A stretch of DNA of 64,000 nucleotides from Hirundichthys speculiger. Lineage: Eukaryota; Chordata; Actinopteri; Beloniformes; Exocoetidae. The position numbers and the translations under genes were made by a program. Below the pieces are notes generated by a model. The model made no database searches. It was not told the DNA's origin and saw only the letters and a program-made list of their open reading frames with translations. The stretch spans positions 124,001 to 188,000 of the forward strand of contig JAGFBZ010000907.1 of the NCBI GenBank assembly GCA_018398805.1, read 5' to 3'. Each line of letters starts with the position of its first letter. Positions within the stretch are counted from its first letter, which is position 1. Shown in pieces: positions 1 to 10,621 of the stretch.

Positions 1-1257
1 GCAGCATCAGCCAAATCTCCAGCACTATCACATTTTGCACGACTGATTCAACTGCAGTCGACCATCACGTCACGATCAGTGAACACTGGCTCCGGAGGGT
101 CTGTAGCAAAGTAAATCAACACATCTCTGCTTCATCGCATATCAGTGATCATGTTTTTAACGAACAACTACCCTCTCTGTTTTTTGAGATAGAAATTAAG
201 TTGTTTGAGAATCTCAGCGGCTTTATGCAGCTTGAATAAAATAAACCATTCTGCACTAAATTTCTTTAGAAGAGGTTAAAGAGGTTAAAGGCTGGGACTT
301 CCCAGCAAACCCTCAACATCGGTGGGTTAATGAGAAGCAGAAATGGTGTAATTTAGTTGTCATCGAGTTTTGGTCTTTTGGGGTGTTTTTTTTTGGCAGG
401 TTCTGGTGGAAGTGATGACTGTTGTGCACTGCTGCCACCTTGTGGACAGGTGATGAACTGGTGAAACTGAAGACCTGCTGCAGAGTTGACGTTTTCCTGT
501 GAATTAAATTTGCCATTCGTAAATGTAACACAGGCTACTGGTTTCCAAGAATCTCCTTCTTTGAGACTGAATACAACAACATGTTTTAGTTTTATCTTTT
601 ACTGACAATAATAAATATGGCCAATGTTATATTTGAAAACATACATTTACACTCATTAACACCAATCTCCACAAATGCCAAAAGCTTTTTCTTGTTTTCA
701 GTAAACTGGACGACTCAGACTCAGTGACTGCATTTGATATTTTTCCACCACTCAGAACCAGATACATGTCTCTGGAGGTTTGTTTCCCCTTTACCCTTTT
801 ACAGTTTAAAAAAGCGTATAAATTGGAGATACTTTATGTTGCACAGCTTCCATTACTTTCTGAAGATTTGGGCCGAGTGAAATCTTAACATCCAAAAGGC
901 AAACTATGATTTTGCATCATAATCTCGTCCGTGTCTGAGCATTTTTCAGACAGCAGCAGAGGGTTTTTCAGTTTTTCTGGCCGTGATGCAATAACCTCCA
1001 TTATCTTTATCTGACTTCTCTACCAGCGCTCAGATGACCTTTGGCACTAGACACAAAACGGGTTTGCGGTTGAGCAAAGCTCAACGCCGAAGCAAAAGAA
1101 ACAATCAGAAGAGCAGCTCCACGCTACAGAAACCTGACCTGCGAAACACAAAAAAGACAAGTCTGGAGTGTGTGGAAGCTTCGATGAGTTCAAGCTCCAC
1201 ATATTTTTGTAAAACGTGTCACTTCCATATTCAATTCTCTTAGTCAAAGGCAAGACT
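1..1257. other. Upstream flank of tmem82, no gene seen
   Basis: This stretch is AT-rich with only short, low-complexity open frames (longest about 70 codons) and no recognisable protein, RNA gene or repeat. It must contain the tmem82 promoter and any 5' UTR, but no TATA box or CpG-rich core can be assigned with confidence. Confidence 0.4.
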
Positions 1258-1351
1258 ATGTTTTCCTTTATCACATCATTCCTTCCGACTTCCTACTTCC
1301 TACCAGGGTGGCTGATTTTAGATACGAATCCACTGGATGGTTTACTTCAAG
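1258..1351 (+). CDS. tmem82: tmem82 exon 1
   Basis: Encodes residues 1-31 plus one base, ending GLLQ before donor G|GTGAGC. An upstream in-frame GTG exists, but the ATG at 1258 is the first ATG in frame and matches the mammalian N-terminus. Confidence 0.85.
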
Positions 1352-4300
1352 GTGAGCGTGTCATTCATTCATTTCCTCTGATGTCAGCATGTCTGCGGGC
1401 TGTTTTCAGTCAGTTAAATGGTTTTGGTCTATTATTGTTTGTGATGCATATCCAGTGTGTCATGTGACCCGCAGGAGTCGTGGGGACATGTGGGATCTCT
1501 GTGCTGTGCTTCCTGTTGAGAGTGCACATATTATTAGAGGACAGGTGAGCTCAGTGCCGTTTGATACATAAATTTATGTGCTTGAAAGTTCTTTCCTTGT
1601 TGTTGTTCCTGTAATGTGCCAAAGTTAGCACATCTTCTTTTAACACCACGTTTTTATGTGAAAACATGCTAAAAAAAAATTGTTGATTTTACAGGCCTTC
1701 ATGTTAGACAAATACAACCAGAAATCAACAATACAATGTTACATTTTCATGCAACTGTGTCATTATTTATATTAAAAAAGAAGCCAGAAAAAAAAAAAAA
1801 TCATGAGGGGAATACAAGTGATGGCTCAACAGCTTGTAGAGTGTGATGGTGTTAATTCCTGTGTGACTTGATCAAACTTTCACATCCTTTACAGCTCTGT
1901 GATGGTCCAGCCAGAGCATTACAGCTGGACTGAGGTCTGGGCTTTAAATAGGTCTTTTAAAGAACTTGATTGTTATGTTTTTCAGCGATTCTGAGGTTTG
2001 CTGATGTGCTTTGGATCTTTGTCTTGTTGCACGACTCAGTTTCAACCAAACCTTAGCTGCTGGCCAGATGCTCCTTACAGGTGCCTTTACAATGCTCTGG
2101 TATACAGAGGAGTTTAGGAAGGACTCGAAGGCTGCAAGGTGTCCAGGTCCTGCACCCCCCCCCCCCCCCCCCCCCCCATGCTTTACAGCAGGTATGAGGT
2201 GTTTCTGCTAGAATGCTGTTGTTGGTTTTTGCCAAACGTGGCACAGAGTTCCAGAAGTCTTGTGAATTGTTCAGATGCAGTTTAGTAAACCTCAGTCACG
2301 CTTCCATGTTTTATTTTATTTTATTTTTTACAAAGAAGAGTCTTTCTCCTGGCAACCCTTCCGGACAAACCATGCTCGATCATTTCGTGGAACGTCCACT
2401 CCTGGGGAGACTGGAAACGGTTTTGAATACTTTCCATCGTGGCGAACACTGAACTGGAAATGGCTTTTTCTAATCCTTTTCAGACTGATGTCCAGCAACA
2501 ATGTTTTGGTCCACTAAGATCATTGCTGATGTCTTTCCCTCCTTGCATTATGCTAACACACACCTGACTGCTCCAGACCAGCAAACTTCCAATACATCTG
2601 CTTTTATATCAACAGCAGATGAATTTATTATCTGCTGACAATCAATTAATAAGCAACTGTTTATCAGCACTTGGTTGCACCTTCCATCCATTATCCACAT
2701 CTGTTTAATCCTCTGCAGGGTCACGGAGATCTGCTGAGTCTATCCCAGCTCTCTTTGGGAGAAAGGCAGGGGTAAAACCCTGGACAAGTCGCCAGTCCAT
2801 CACAGGGCCACATGTAGACGAACAACCACACACACACTCACAATCACAATCACTCCTACGGGGAATTAAGAACCACCAATTAATCTGACATGCATGTCTT
2901 TGGACTGTTGGAGGAAGCCGGAGTACCCGGAGGAAACCCACGCAAGCACGGGGAGAACATGCAAACTCCACACAGAAAGGCCCCTGCTGAGATTTGAACC
3001 AGGAACCTTCTTGTTTTGTTGTAAGGCCACGGTGCTGCCCGTGGCTGCAACTTACCTTCTTAAATCCAATGGGAGCATTAAAGTAGCGCTCACATGAGAA
3101 AAGTTATAAACAGTTATGGCCTGCTACACGTTGCTGTTTTCTGAGGTTGTTTGTGCCAAATAGACCCACTGCAATCAGATGATTTTCATTATGTTTTCAG
3201 AAAAAAAAAAGTTTGAAAAAGTGGTTGTGAACTTTACCTGAGAGTTTGTTCTTCCCTCTTGCTGAAATGTTGTTTTAGATTCTTAATAATTTACTCTCAT
3301 CACACTTTTGATTTTCCTCTCTGTGCCTCACAGCTGGAGTGAAAAAAGTGATAACGGCACGTCAAGTGGGGGGTCAACCACTCGTCAAATGAGGACGAGA
3401 ACCGGACTGGCTGGCATGCTCTGGTTCCTCTTCGTGACTGTGTTACTGGCTGTCGTGGGGTACCGCGTAGCATCGCTTGTCGTCCTGGAATTTAGCCTCC
3501 GAGCTGTTTCTGGATTGGTTACAGCTGGACCGGTGAGAAAGCAGCCATATGGTAGCAAAACCAAGCAAAAGCCCAGGAAATGTCTTGAGTGTTATGGTTT
3601 TTACAGGAATATCACACATAGGGAGAGTTATGTTGGCTTTGTTTCTATCAGTGTTTGGTTCGAAGGAACCGTACTACTACGCTTTCTAATAATATCCAGT
3701 AGTCTGTTGCTTTAATTGCACTGTAATTAACTCTTGTTGTTGCACTTTCTCGAGCATTTCCCATATATTGTTAATTGCATGGGGAAAAAAAACTGCATCT
3801 GGGGTAGGGCTGTAGCGATACACTAATCTCGCGATACGAAACGATACACGATATTCAGCTCACGATACAATATATATTGATATTCATCATACAACACATT
3901 TACATAATTTTCTGAAAGATTTTAAAGGTACAAAGTAATTTTGGTGACATCTTGTGAGTGTTCCAATGACTTTGTTTGAATTAATTGAACTGAAAGCATT
4001 AATTACACGTTATATGGCTTACAGGCAGCTTGCAAATGCTGGACAAAATGAATAAAAGATTTGTTGAGAAAAAATAGTTTTATTTATTTAAACAGTGCAA
4101 ATTGTTGCTTGCAAGCTTTTAAAGGTGGGACACGGGGGTTTTGAAAGAAGCTTAGAATATTGATACCCACGGCTGAAAAATCGATACTCTGGGGAAAAAA
4201 AATTTTGATATATATCGCAGAATCGATAAAATCGCTCAGCTCTAATCTGGCAGCATGAGCATCTATTTCTATGTTGTATTGTATTCACAGCCTGCAGGGC

Positions 4301-5899
4301 TGAAGCACATCCTGATCATGGTGTGGCCTATTTTGCTTAGTTCCTCTCTTCATTTTACATTGTCATTGTAATACATTGGCATGTATTAGAAAAAAAAACA
4401 CAAACCATTTCATCACCTGCTTACACTGATCTCTTTTTTTCTTTGTCTCACTACTAGGACTCCAAGAAATATCTGCAACAGCTTTTAGTGCAGAGCCAGT
4501 TCTCTCTGGGCTGTGCCCTGAGCTGTAGTTTGCACTTTCTCCATGAGGGAGCACCCCAGCGCTGGCTATGTCTGCTCCTGGCAGCCTCACTCAGCTGGTT
4601 CCTTGCGAGACAGGCCAGAAGCCTTCTGCACCATGTCATTACTCTGTATAAACTCCACAGCTCACAGCGCTACTGCGGCATTTGCATCACGCTCCTTACG
4701 TCGGGCTGCTATCTGCTGCCCATGCTGTGCAGGACGATGATTATTACCTTCCTTGTGGCTGTTCTGGCTGCTGTCTCAATCATTAACCAACAGTTTCTCT
4801 CCGCAACGGAGGCCCTTAGGTTCTGGACACCACTGACCATCTGCTACACATTGTTGGTCATATACATGCAGGGTGAGGAACATGTGAAAACATTAAAGCT
4901 GCGCCAGACTTTATGGAACAAAGCTCATCAGACCGTAATAAATCTTGGCAAGGCTTTCCTGAAATGCCTTTGCCATTACAAGTGTGACAGCATGGGCACA
5001 TCAAGAAGGAAAAGAACATGAATTATTTATCACTTTGTTTCTTCTCTCTGATCTTTACAAATAAGCAAAGCATCAGTGGATTTATTATCAATTGAACAGG
5101 AGTCGTTTATTTCCCTGTAATGCTTTTAAAATGTCTTGGTTCTGCAGAGGAGCAGCATCGTTTGCCTGGCAGCCAGGCTGTCCTCAACACAGTGGTAGTG
5201 CGTCTAGGAGGTTTGATGGTCCTGATGCTGACTGTGGGGCGCTGGGCTGACGTGCTCCACATCCTAATGTGTTTCCTGGGTGAGGCCAGCTGTCTAATCC
5301 CTGCCAAGGATTTGCTGGATGCAGCATCCTCACAGGTCAGTGTCTCTCTCTCCAAGCAGCATACAGGGCCTAAAGCTCTTCATACCCACAAGGACCAATA
5401 AAGTAGGGCAGGATATCAATGTGTTCATTAGACTTGGTCCCAAGATGAATCTGAACTTCTCGAACTTGGATCCCTGACGGGGAAGGTTTAGGACCCCGAG
5501 ACAGATTCAGGTCAACGTAGTCTCTGAATCAGAAAACTCTGCCTAATTATCTTTTCGGCTTGGGTAGTTAAGGGTTTGAAGTTCAGTTTTTTCACATTAC
5601 ATGGAGCATGCAAAAAAAAAAAAAAAAAAGCTGCAAGTTGTGCATTTATATTGTTTCCAAGGAGGTTTGGATCTATTCTGACAAAGAATTAAAAACACAT
5701 TCATTTTGAGTGAGAATAATGAAAGGTGAATTAATAGCAAAGTCCAGTATTTTAATATACAGGAGCAGGGACTGTTACTTCATGGATTTAATCTTTGCTG
5801 TCTGTTGTGTGCACACAGGATGAAGAGGATTTTACAAACTATGTAAAAAGAGAGCGTCGACAAAGACCACAAAGACATGAAAAGAATAATCTAGAATAA
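1258..5899 (+). CDS. tmem82: Transmembrane protein 82 (six coding exons)
   Basis: Coding exons: 1258-1351, 1475-1544, 3334-3532, 4458-4872, 5148-5335 and 5819-5899. They sum to 1047 nt, or 348 residues, close to the roughly 343 of the human protein. All junctions are GT-AG and the phases close without error. The ATG at 1258 gives an N-terminus starting MFSF, like mammalian TMEM82 (MFSL). Strong family signatures are ASLVVLEFSLRAVS (exon 3), LHSSQRYCG and FWTPLTICYTLLVIYMQ (exon 4), and LTVGRWADVL (exon 5). Hydrophobic stretches lie in exon 2, exon 3 (about residues 76-105), at least four places in exon 4, and exon 5 (about 278-303), so it is a multi-pass membrane protein. The tail is short and basic (KRERRQRPQRHEK). 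Molecular function is not established. Spen lies downstream on the same strand, as in mammals. Confidence 0.93.
1475..1544 (+). CDS. tmem82: tmem82 exon 2
   Basis: A 70-nt exon between CCCGCAG and AG|GTGAGC. It encodes a hydrophobic segment (VVGTCGISVLCFLLRVHILL), probably the first membrane span. Confidence 0.82.
1690..2680 (-). mobile_element. Decayed Tc1-like DNA transposon in tmem82 intron 2
   Basis: Recognised by its resemblance to a very common fish Tc1-like element in reverse orientation. Landmarks are the terminal stretch with GACAAATACAACC, the TGGTATACAGAGGAGTT block near 2098, and the TCCTGGCAACCCTTCC block near 2347. No intact transposase remains, because of frameshifts and a 23-base C run. 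A second, plus-strand copy of the family lies at about 57990-58990. Confidence 0.7.
2155..2177. repeat. Poly(C) run, 23 bases
   Basis: Uninterrupted C homopolymer inside the Tc1-like remnant. It is likely length-polymorphic and error-prone in assembly. Confidence 0.95.
2690..3060. mobile_element. Common teleost interspersed repeat (LINE-tail type)
   Basis: Contains the familiar fish repeat blocks: a TATCCCAGCT block, ACAAGTCGCCAGTCCATC, ATGCATGTCTTTGGACTG and GGAGAACATGCAAACTCCAC. A second copy, in opposite orientation, is at about 49395-49655. I cannot assign a family name with certainty. Confidence 0.7.
3334..3532 (+). CDS. tmem82: tmem82 exon 3
   Basis: Acceptor CTCACAG, donor CCG|GTGAGA. 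It encodes a polar Ser/Thr-rich linker, then a hydrophobic stretch and the diagnostic SLVVLEFSLRAVS motif. Confidence 0.92.
3805..4244. mobile_element. hAT-type MITE in tmem82 intron 3
   Basis: Terminal inverted repeats TAGGGCTGTAGCGAT at the left and ATCGCTCAGCTCTA at the right. They are flanked by imperfect 8-bp target duplications (ATCTGGGG at 3797-3804, ATCTGGCA at 4245-4252). The interior is AT-rich with many CGATA/ATCGAT motifs and has no coding capacity. Confidence 0.75.
4458..4872 (+). CDS. tmem82: tmem82 exon 4
   Basis: The largest exon (415 nt), acceptor CTACTAG, donor CAGG|GTGAGG. It encodes several membrane segments and the conserved LYKLHSSQRYCG and RFWTPLTICYTLLVIYM motifs. Confidence 0.95.
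5148..5335 (+). CDS. tmem82: tmem82 exon 5
   Basis: Acceptor TTCTGCAG, donor CAG|GTCAGT. It continues the family signature YMQ-EEQ across the junction and encodes the last hydrophobic span around VLMLTVGRW. Confidence 0.93.
5819..5899 (+). CDS. tmem82: tmem82 exon 6 (C-terminus and stop)
   Basis: Acceptor GCACACAG, in phase 0. It encodes 26 charged residues followed by TAA. The C-terminus is poorly conserved in this family, so this exon rests on splice-site and phase agreement. Confidence 0.78.
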   Translation, partial: DEEDFTNYVKRERRQRPQRHEKNNLE

Positions 5900-6540
5900 C
5901 ACTGCACTATTTGTTGAAAAATTATATTTAGGAAACACCATTTTACTGTTTTTGTACCTACAATGTGACAATTTTATTAGATATTCTTAACTTTTAATGT
6001 GTTTATTTAAAAACATTTGGTCTGCAGAAATGATGACAATCAAATGTGCCCTGTTGATGTTAATTTGACTTTGGTATGTTTTACATTGCTCATCTTTTGA
6101 ATTAATATTATTTTTCTTTAAAATTTCACCATCTTCCTCATTGTATTTTCATTAAAACTAAAACAACTTACTGCTCTGGGTGCTAGTGTGGCCTTTTAAA
6201 CAATCAATTCTTATGTTTTGTCATTTTGTCTCAGGAGCATATTAACCCTGTTTATGACCTAATGAAAGCTGGACGTTAAGAAAAGTTACATTTTATACAT
6301 TTTAATACATCTTTACACATGTCTATTTCCTGTTACCATCAGAAATTGACCGTTTTATGAGCTTATTTTAATGAGAGCAAGAACTTATAAGTACATGCTT
6401 GTTATTTAGTTTCAATTTTGCAACTATTTTTTTTTTTGTTATGCCACAAAGCTAGCCTATTAAACAGAAATACCTGTATCCTTGAAGGTACATATTACGT
6501 AAATAATTGGGTCTGCATTTATTGTGAAATAAATGAATGG
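5900..6540 (+). terminator. tmem82: tmem82 3' UTR with candidate poly(A) signals
   Basis: AT-rich non-coding sequence after the stop. An ATTAAA at 6151 and an AATAAA at 6528 are candidate polyadenylation signals; which one is used cannot be told from sequence. Confidence 0.5.
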
Positions 6541-7148
6541 CGGATGAATTACGTTCAACACTCTCATATACGTTTACCAGGATACAAAAAAATTAGAACT
6601 CGACATTTTAGTAGCTGAATCCGTTTAAAACACAAGACACAACCACATACAACGGAGACAACACAGCTACATTCACTGAAAACGTTAATCGTTTCCACAC
6701 TAAAGGGCTTAATCAGTGACTAAGCGTTATCGCTTCAATTTCACTTATAAATAACCCATTTCTCAAGAACCTGAACTACTGTTTTGAGGTTTTTTTCCGT
6801 TGCAACAGACGTTCACATAAAAAGAAAAGAGCAAAATGGCTGACGACATTCCTGTTGCTGCGAAGTCTCACAAAATGGCGTTAGACAAAGAAAAGGCTCG
6901 GCCACTGGTAGCTCCGCTGACTTTTTGTCGACGAAGACATTATTTTAAAGTCAGTAATTAGTATTACAGTCACAAAATGTTTGCTTTTGACAAAACACTA
7001 TTTGTATCTGCCACTTGTAATACGTCGCTGCCGTCTTACTACCGTATTTTAATGACGTTACCCAACATTGGAGTACAACCATACTCTCACACCCACATCG
7101 AATTAAATCCACATTTGCTGCTGGTATTTAATAGCCCACAGACGTGTC
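6541..7148. other. Intergenic stretch with promoter-like ATGGC motifs
   Basis: No gene is recognised. Two motifs of the YY1 type (CAAAATGGCTGAC near 6833 and ACAAAATGGCGTTAG near 6870) lie close together, and a 41-codon open frame starts at the first ATG (MADDIPVAAK...). This could be the core of an unannotated promoter or first exon; there is no further support. Confidence 0.3.
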
Positions 7149-7309
7149 TTTATTTTGAGTTGAGGACAGACAGAAACATATTCCATGAAAGGGCTTTTGT
7201 TAATATAATTCCCGTAATTCCTTCACAGAAAAATTACAGGGGAAGCACATTATGCCTGATGATCCAGTTCCCATAGTAATCCAGGTCTGAAAATCACGGA
7301 TGATGACAT

Positions 7310-7543
7310 TTAGTTTTTGGTGTCTAGTCGATCCACCAAAATAGGATATTGTACTCCCGTGGGTTTAACAGATTTTAATGGAATAAGGTTCCACACCAGG
7401 ACGCATTCGGTAGACATGGGGAGACCGCTCTCCATGAGCAACTGATTTTGGTAGAGGTGCTGGACTGACTGGGCGCTTCTCACCGCCTCCTCTGGAGATT
7501 TCCAGACTGTTGTGTCCTTATCTGATAGGCACACTGGACGCAT
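7310..7543 (-). CDS. Possible single-exon small protein, 77 aa, unrecognised
   Basis: A minus-strand frame of 77 codons beginning MRPVCLSDKD and ending LVDRLDTKN before TAA. Its composition is protein-like (EEAVRSAQSVQHLYQNQ, then VWNLIPLKSVKPTG), soluble, with no signal peptide or membrane span. I do not recognise the family. The start codon sits inside an NRF1-like palindrome (CGCATGCGCA, 7539-7548) in a locally CpG-rich patch. An AATAAA on the minus strand (7149-7154) lies about 155 bases beyond the stop, so promoter, frame and poly(A) signal make a compact gene model. Against it: the frame is short, the ATG context is weak, and it could instead be a retrocopy or one exon of a larger gene. 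Confidence 0.35.
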   Translation of the reverse strand: MRPVCLSDKDTTVWKSPEEAVRSAQSVQHLYQNQLLMESGLPMSTECVLVWNLIPLKSVKPTGVQYPILVDRLDTKN

Positions 7544-7580
7544 GCGCAGAGCGCTGTTGTGGCTGTCGCTACCGCAACTT
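7536..7580 (-). promoter_or_regulatory. NRF1-like promoter element of the minus-strand small ORF
   Basis: CGCATGCGCA matches the NRF1 palindrome type and is followed by AGCGCTG and GGCGCAAGCGC, giving a short CpG cluster in otherwise AT-rich DNA. Being palindromic, it could serve either strand. Confidence 0.4.
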
Positions 7581-8097
7581 GGCGCAAGCGCACTTTCTGT
7601 CTCTCTTTTTTTCCCCCAATCTCGTGCTTAATATAGTAACAAAAACAGAATTATGCCTTTCCATAGAAACAGAGCTTTTCCGAACTATATACTCGAGAAA
7701 AAAAACCCAAAACAAAACAAAACTCAGCTCATTGTTTCATATCAGCTCTTTTAATGCACCAAGGGGTGAATGAACTGAAAAAAATAAGAACACTCACCAC
7801 TTGTTGGGGGTTGGGAATATTTAAGTAATCTGTACACTCAGAAAACATAAAAAATATAATTTAACTAACAACTATTGTCTGCATGGAGAAAAAAAGCATA
7901 GAAACTTGCACTTTTGATTCACCCTCTCTTCGGTGTTTTTTATCATCTTTCCCTTGGACCTTTGGACTTGCTTTGTGTTACTTATTAGCTTAAAGCAGAG
8001 TAAGACCAGATCAAAGTTCTCAACTTAATAGTCCTCTCTAGGCTTTATTTGTCTTGACACAATTGATTGCATGGAAAGGCACCAAGTAGGTCCATGC

Positions 8098-8275
8098 TTC
8101 AAGCAGGGGTCCATGTACAGCGGCTGTAGTCCTCCTGCAGCGGTCAAAGGTTTGACTCCCAGCCTGTGACCCCTTGCTGTGTGTCTTCCCTATTCGTTTT
8201 CTTCCCCAATTTCCCATCTCTTTCACTGTTAAATAAAGGCCACTAGAGCCACAAAATCTTTAACAAAAAAAAAAA
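8098..8275 (+). mobile_element. tRNA-derived SINE fragment
   Basis: Contains a pol III box B-like GGTTTGACTCC (about 8149-8159) in the phrase CTGCAGCGGTCAAAGGTTT, then the fish SINE body (CCCTTGCTGTGTGTCTTCC) and a tail TAAATAAAGGCCACTAGAGC ending in an A-run. The box A half is degenerate. Confidence 0.6.
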
Positions 8276-10144
8276 GTAAAGCTAAATTTGAAAAAAAAAA
8301 AAAAGGCAAAGGTCATTGTTACTAAATATTTCTTCTAATCTCAAATGAGTCTGGTTTTTATTCATTTATTATTATTGTTTTTTTTTTTTTATCAGCCACC
8401 AAACCTTCTTCCTGTTTCACAATATAATAACCTCTGTCACCCTGAGTAGTTTCAGCTGACGTAAATAAAAATTAAACATGTTCATCATTTAAAAAGGAAA
8501 AGATTTTTCAGTAACAAATCATCCACTCTTCCCCATTCTGCCTGATCTCGGTATAACATCGGCGTCTGCGTCCAGTCTTTCAGTTTACAGGCCGTGGCGA
8601 TCGGTCAAACTGTGATACAGACATGCAACATTATAAAAGATACAACAAAGTAGAAGTGTGTAACAGCTTTGATGTTTGTCCTACGTTCTCACGGTGTCCA
8701 AACTGGATGGTAGAATGACTTAATATTCATAACTTGGTGTTTTGAGAGCCATTTTTTAATCCAAAAATATTCCAGAGGTGACAGGTTATTTAAAGCATAA
8801 TCACACAGAAATCTAAAAAGGGCATAAAAAGACTGAACCACAGCCCTTTTCTTCCAGCTCTCCCCCTCTCTGTCCAAAACCCTTTTAATATGATGAATAC
8901 AGACATCTGCGCAAAGTTCACATGCAGCATAAATGTGAAATTTAATTAGTTACAGCCGCAGTCATGAGTCATTGGTTATGATTAGCAGAACACTAAACTA
9001 TTAAAGAGAACATATTATGCCTTTTTTTTTTCAATAGCTGACACTATTTTTTTGGAGATATTACTGAAACGTCTGTGAACTGCTTTGGTCACAACACCAC
9101 AGAGGTACAGTTAAAAAAAAAAAAAAACCTCTTTAATCACACAGTAGCCAGTTGTAGAGGTGGAGTTGAGCCAGCCAGTCTTCCTCCACACTTCTGTGAA
9201 GCGTGCCTCTTTGAGAACTGGTGCTGCAGTTTTGTGCCAGCCTCTTTTAAGGTGCAGCAGATGTTGCTGTGAAGTTGGCTGCAGAAGTTAGTCCAGATCT
9301 ACCCTGATCTGGGTCTGAAATCTAACAGTACTCAACCGCTCTCTCATTGATATATATTTCCAGACACAGATGGTCCCAGAAAAAGGCGTGTGGTGTATTC
9401 AGGTTTCTGAGTTTCTCTCCCATCATGATGAATCCACCTGCACAACCTATCTTTCCCCAGGTACACATCAGAATATAGTTGTTACTGGATGTAAACCTCA
9501 CTTCACTTGATATTAGTCCATTTCACACATCGCTTTCATGATGGAACATTTATACTCTCAATGGACCTCACGGTTCTGATGGCAATAACCGGAGGTGGCG
9601 GTGCAAAGTTACTGCACGTCTGCACGCCAGTTTGACCTCAGGAGTAGCGCTATAATGATGCTAAGAGGACCACTTCATTATGTGGCTCTCGCTTGCTTTT
9701 GATTGCTCTGCACTGACCAGAGACAGTGTAATGCCATCTCTATAAGTGCTTTCAATGAGCACACTGAAATCAGAGGACTGACAACAGCATTGCTGCGTAG
9801 AACAGGCTTTTCCATCGCGGTTGTCCCGCTGGTCCAGATGCGCTTCATCTCGCTTTTACACAGAGATCACGGCATCGAATCTGAAGACAGTCCTGTTCCT
9901 CGTCCATGGGCGGCAACAGGCCGCTCTTTCCTCCGGTCGCTTTATTCGTTCAGGCGCTGAGTCTAAATAGAAAGAATTAAAGTTTGTGCCTGTGGGACAC
10001 AAGTTTCCACCGCTGGAAGAAGGAGACCAGCTTAGCTTCATCAGATAGTGGCTCCTCATAGTTGCCAAGCCAGGCAACAGGGTTTGTTGAACGGCTAATG
10101 CCCCAAGTCGGGTGAGAAAGTTGGTAACACAGCCAGTCCAGCCG

Positions 10145-10146
<2 letters not shown>

Positions 10147-10174
<28 letters not shown>
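10147..10174. repeat. (CT)n microsatellite
   Basis: About 14 CT units. Confidence 0.9.
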
Positions 10175-10177
<3 letters not shown>

Positions 10178-10252
10178 CATTGTGATTTCAAACCTGGTGG
10201 TATTTTTTTTTCTTGCTTGTCACTTGGACTTTGTCTCTTTCATAGCCAAACT

Positions 10253-10621
10253 CTTAAAGCAGCACAAAATCACACTTTCACTATTTTTAGCCCTTTGGGT
10301 CCCCCTGTAGGCGGTGGAGGGAAAGTCGCTTTTACCGCTCTGTCGGAGGTTAACTTTTGACTGGACCCTTCCTCCGTCGCACTCGTTTTCTCGTCCATCG
10401 TCACTTTCCTGAGTCTCTTCCTCTGCTGCCCCACGGTGTCCGCTGTAGCTCTGGAAGCCAGTTTCATTGTCGTTCAGGTGTGACATCGCGCTGTAAAGCG
10501 AGTTTCCCCGCTGAGACGGGAGTACGTTGTTACTTTGGCTGGTTTTTATGCAGATAAAAGCGACAGATCGGGGATTCTGATATTTTTAACGTCAACAAAA
10601 GTCCTTTGTGCTGCTTTAAAG
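10253..10621. mobile_element. Candidate MITE with ~16-bp terminal inverted repeats
   Basis: The left end CTTAAAGCAGCACAAA (10253-10268) is inverted at the right end TTTGTGCTGCTTTAAAG (10605-10621). The interior carries GGGTCCCCCTGTAGGCGG and a diverged TCTCGTCCATCGTCACTTTC block. Related partial copies are at about 42003-42240 and 52253-52420. I cannot place it in a named family and no clear target duplication is visible. Confidence 0.5.

Noticed and set aside
1216..1257. An upstream GTG start for tmem82
   Set aside because: Vertebrate initiation at GTG is rare, and the ATG at 1258 aligns with the mammalian N-terminus.
8149..8159. Possible tRNA gene from a box B-like motif
   Set aside because: No cloverleaf can be drawn and box A is degenerate; the context is a SINE body with an A-rich tail.
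9856..10191. A 111-codon minus-strand frame starting in the CT microsatellite (RERERERE)
   Set aside because: The frame is produced by the repeat; no protein similarity.
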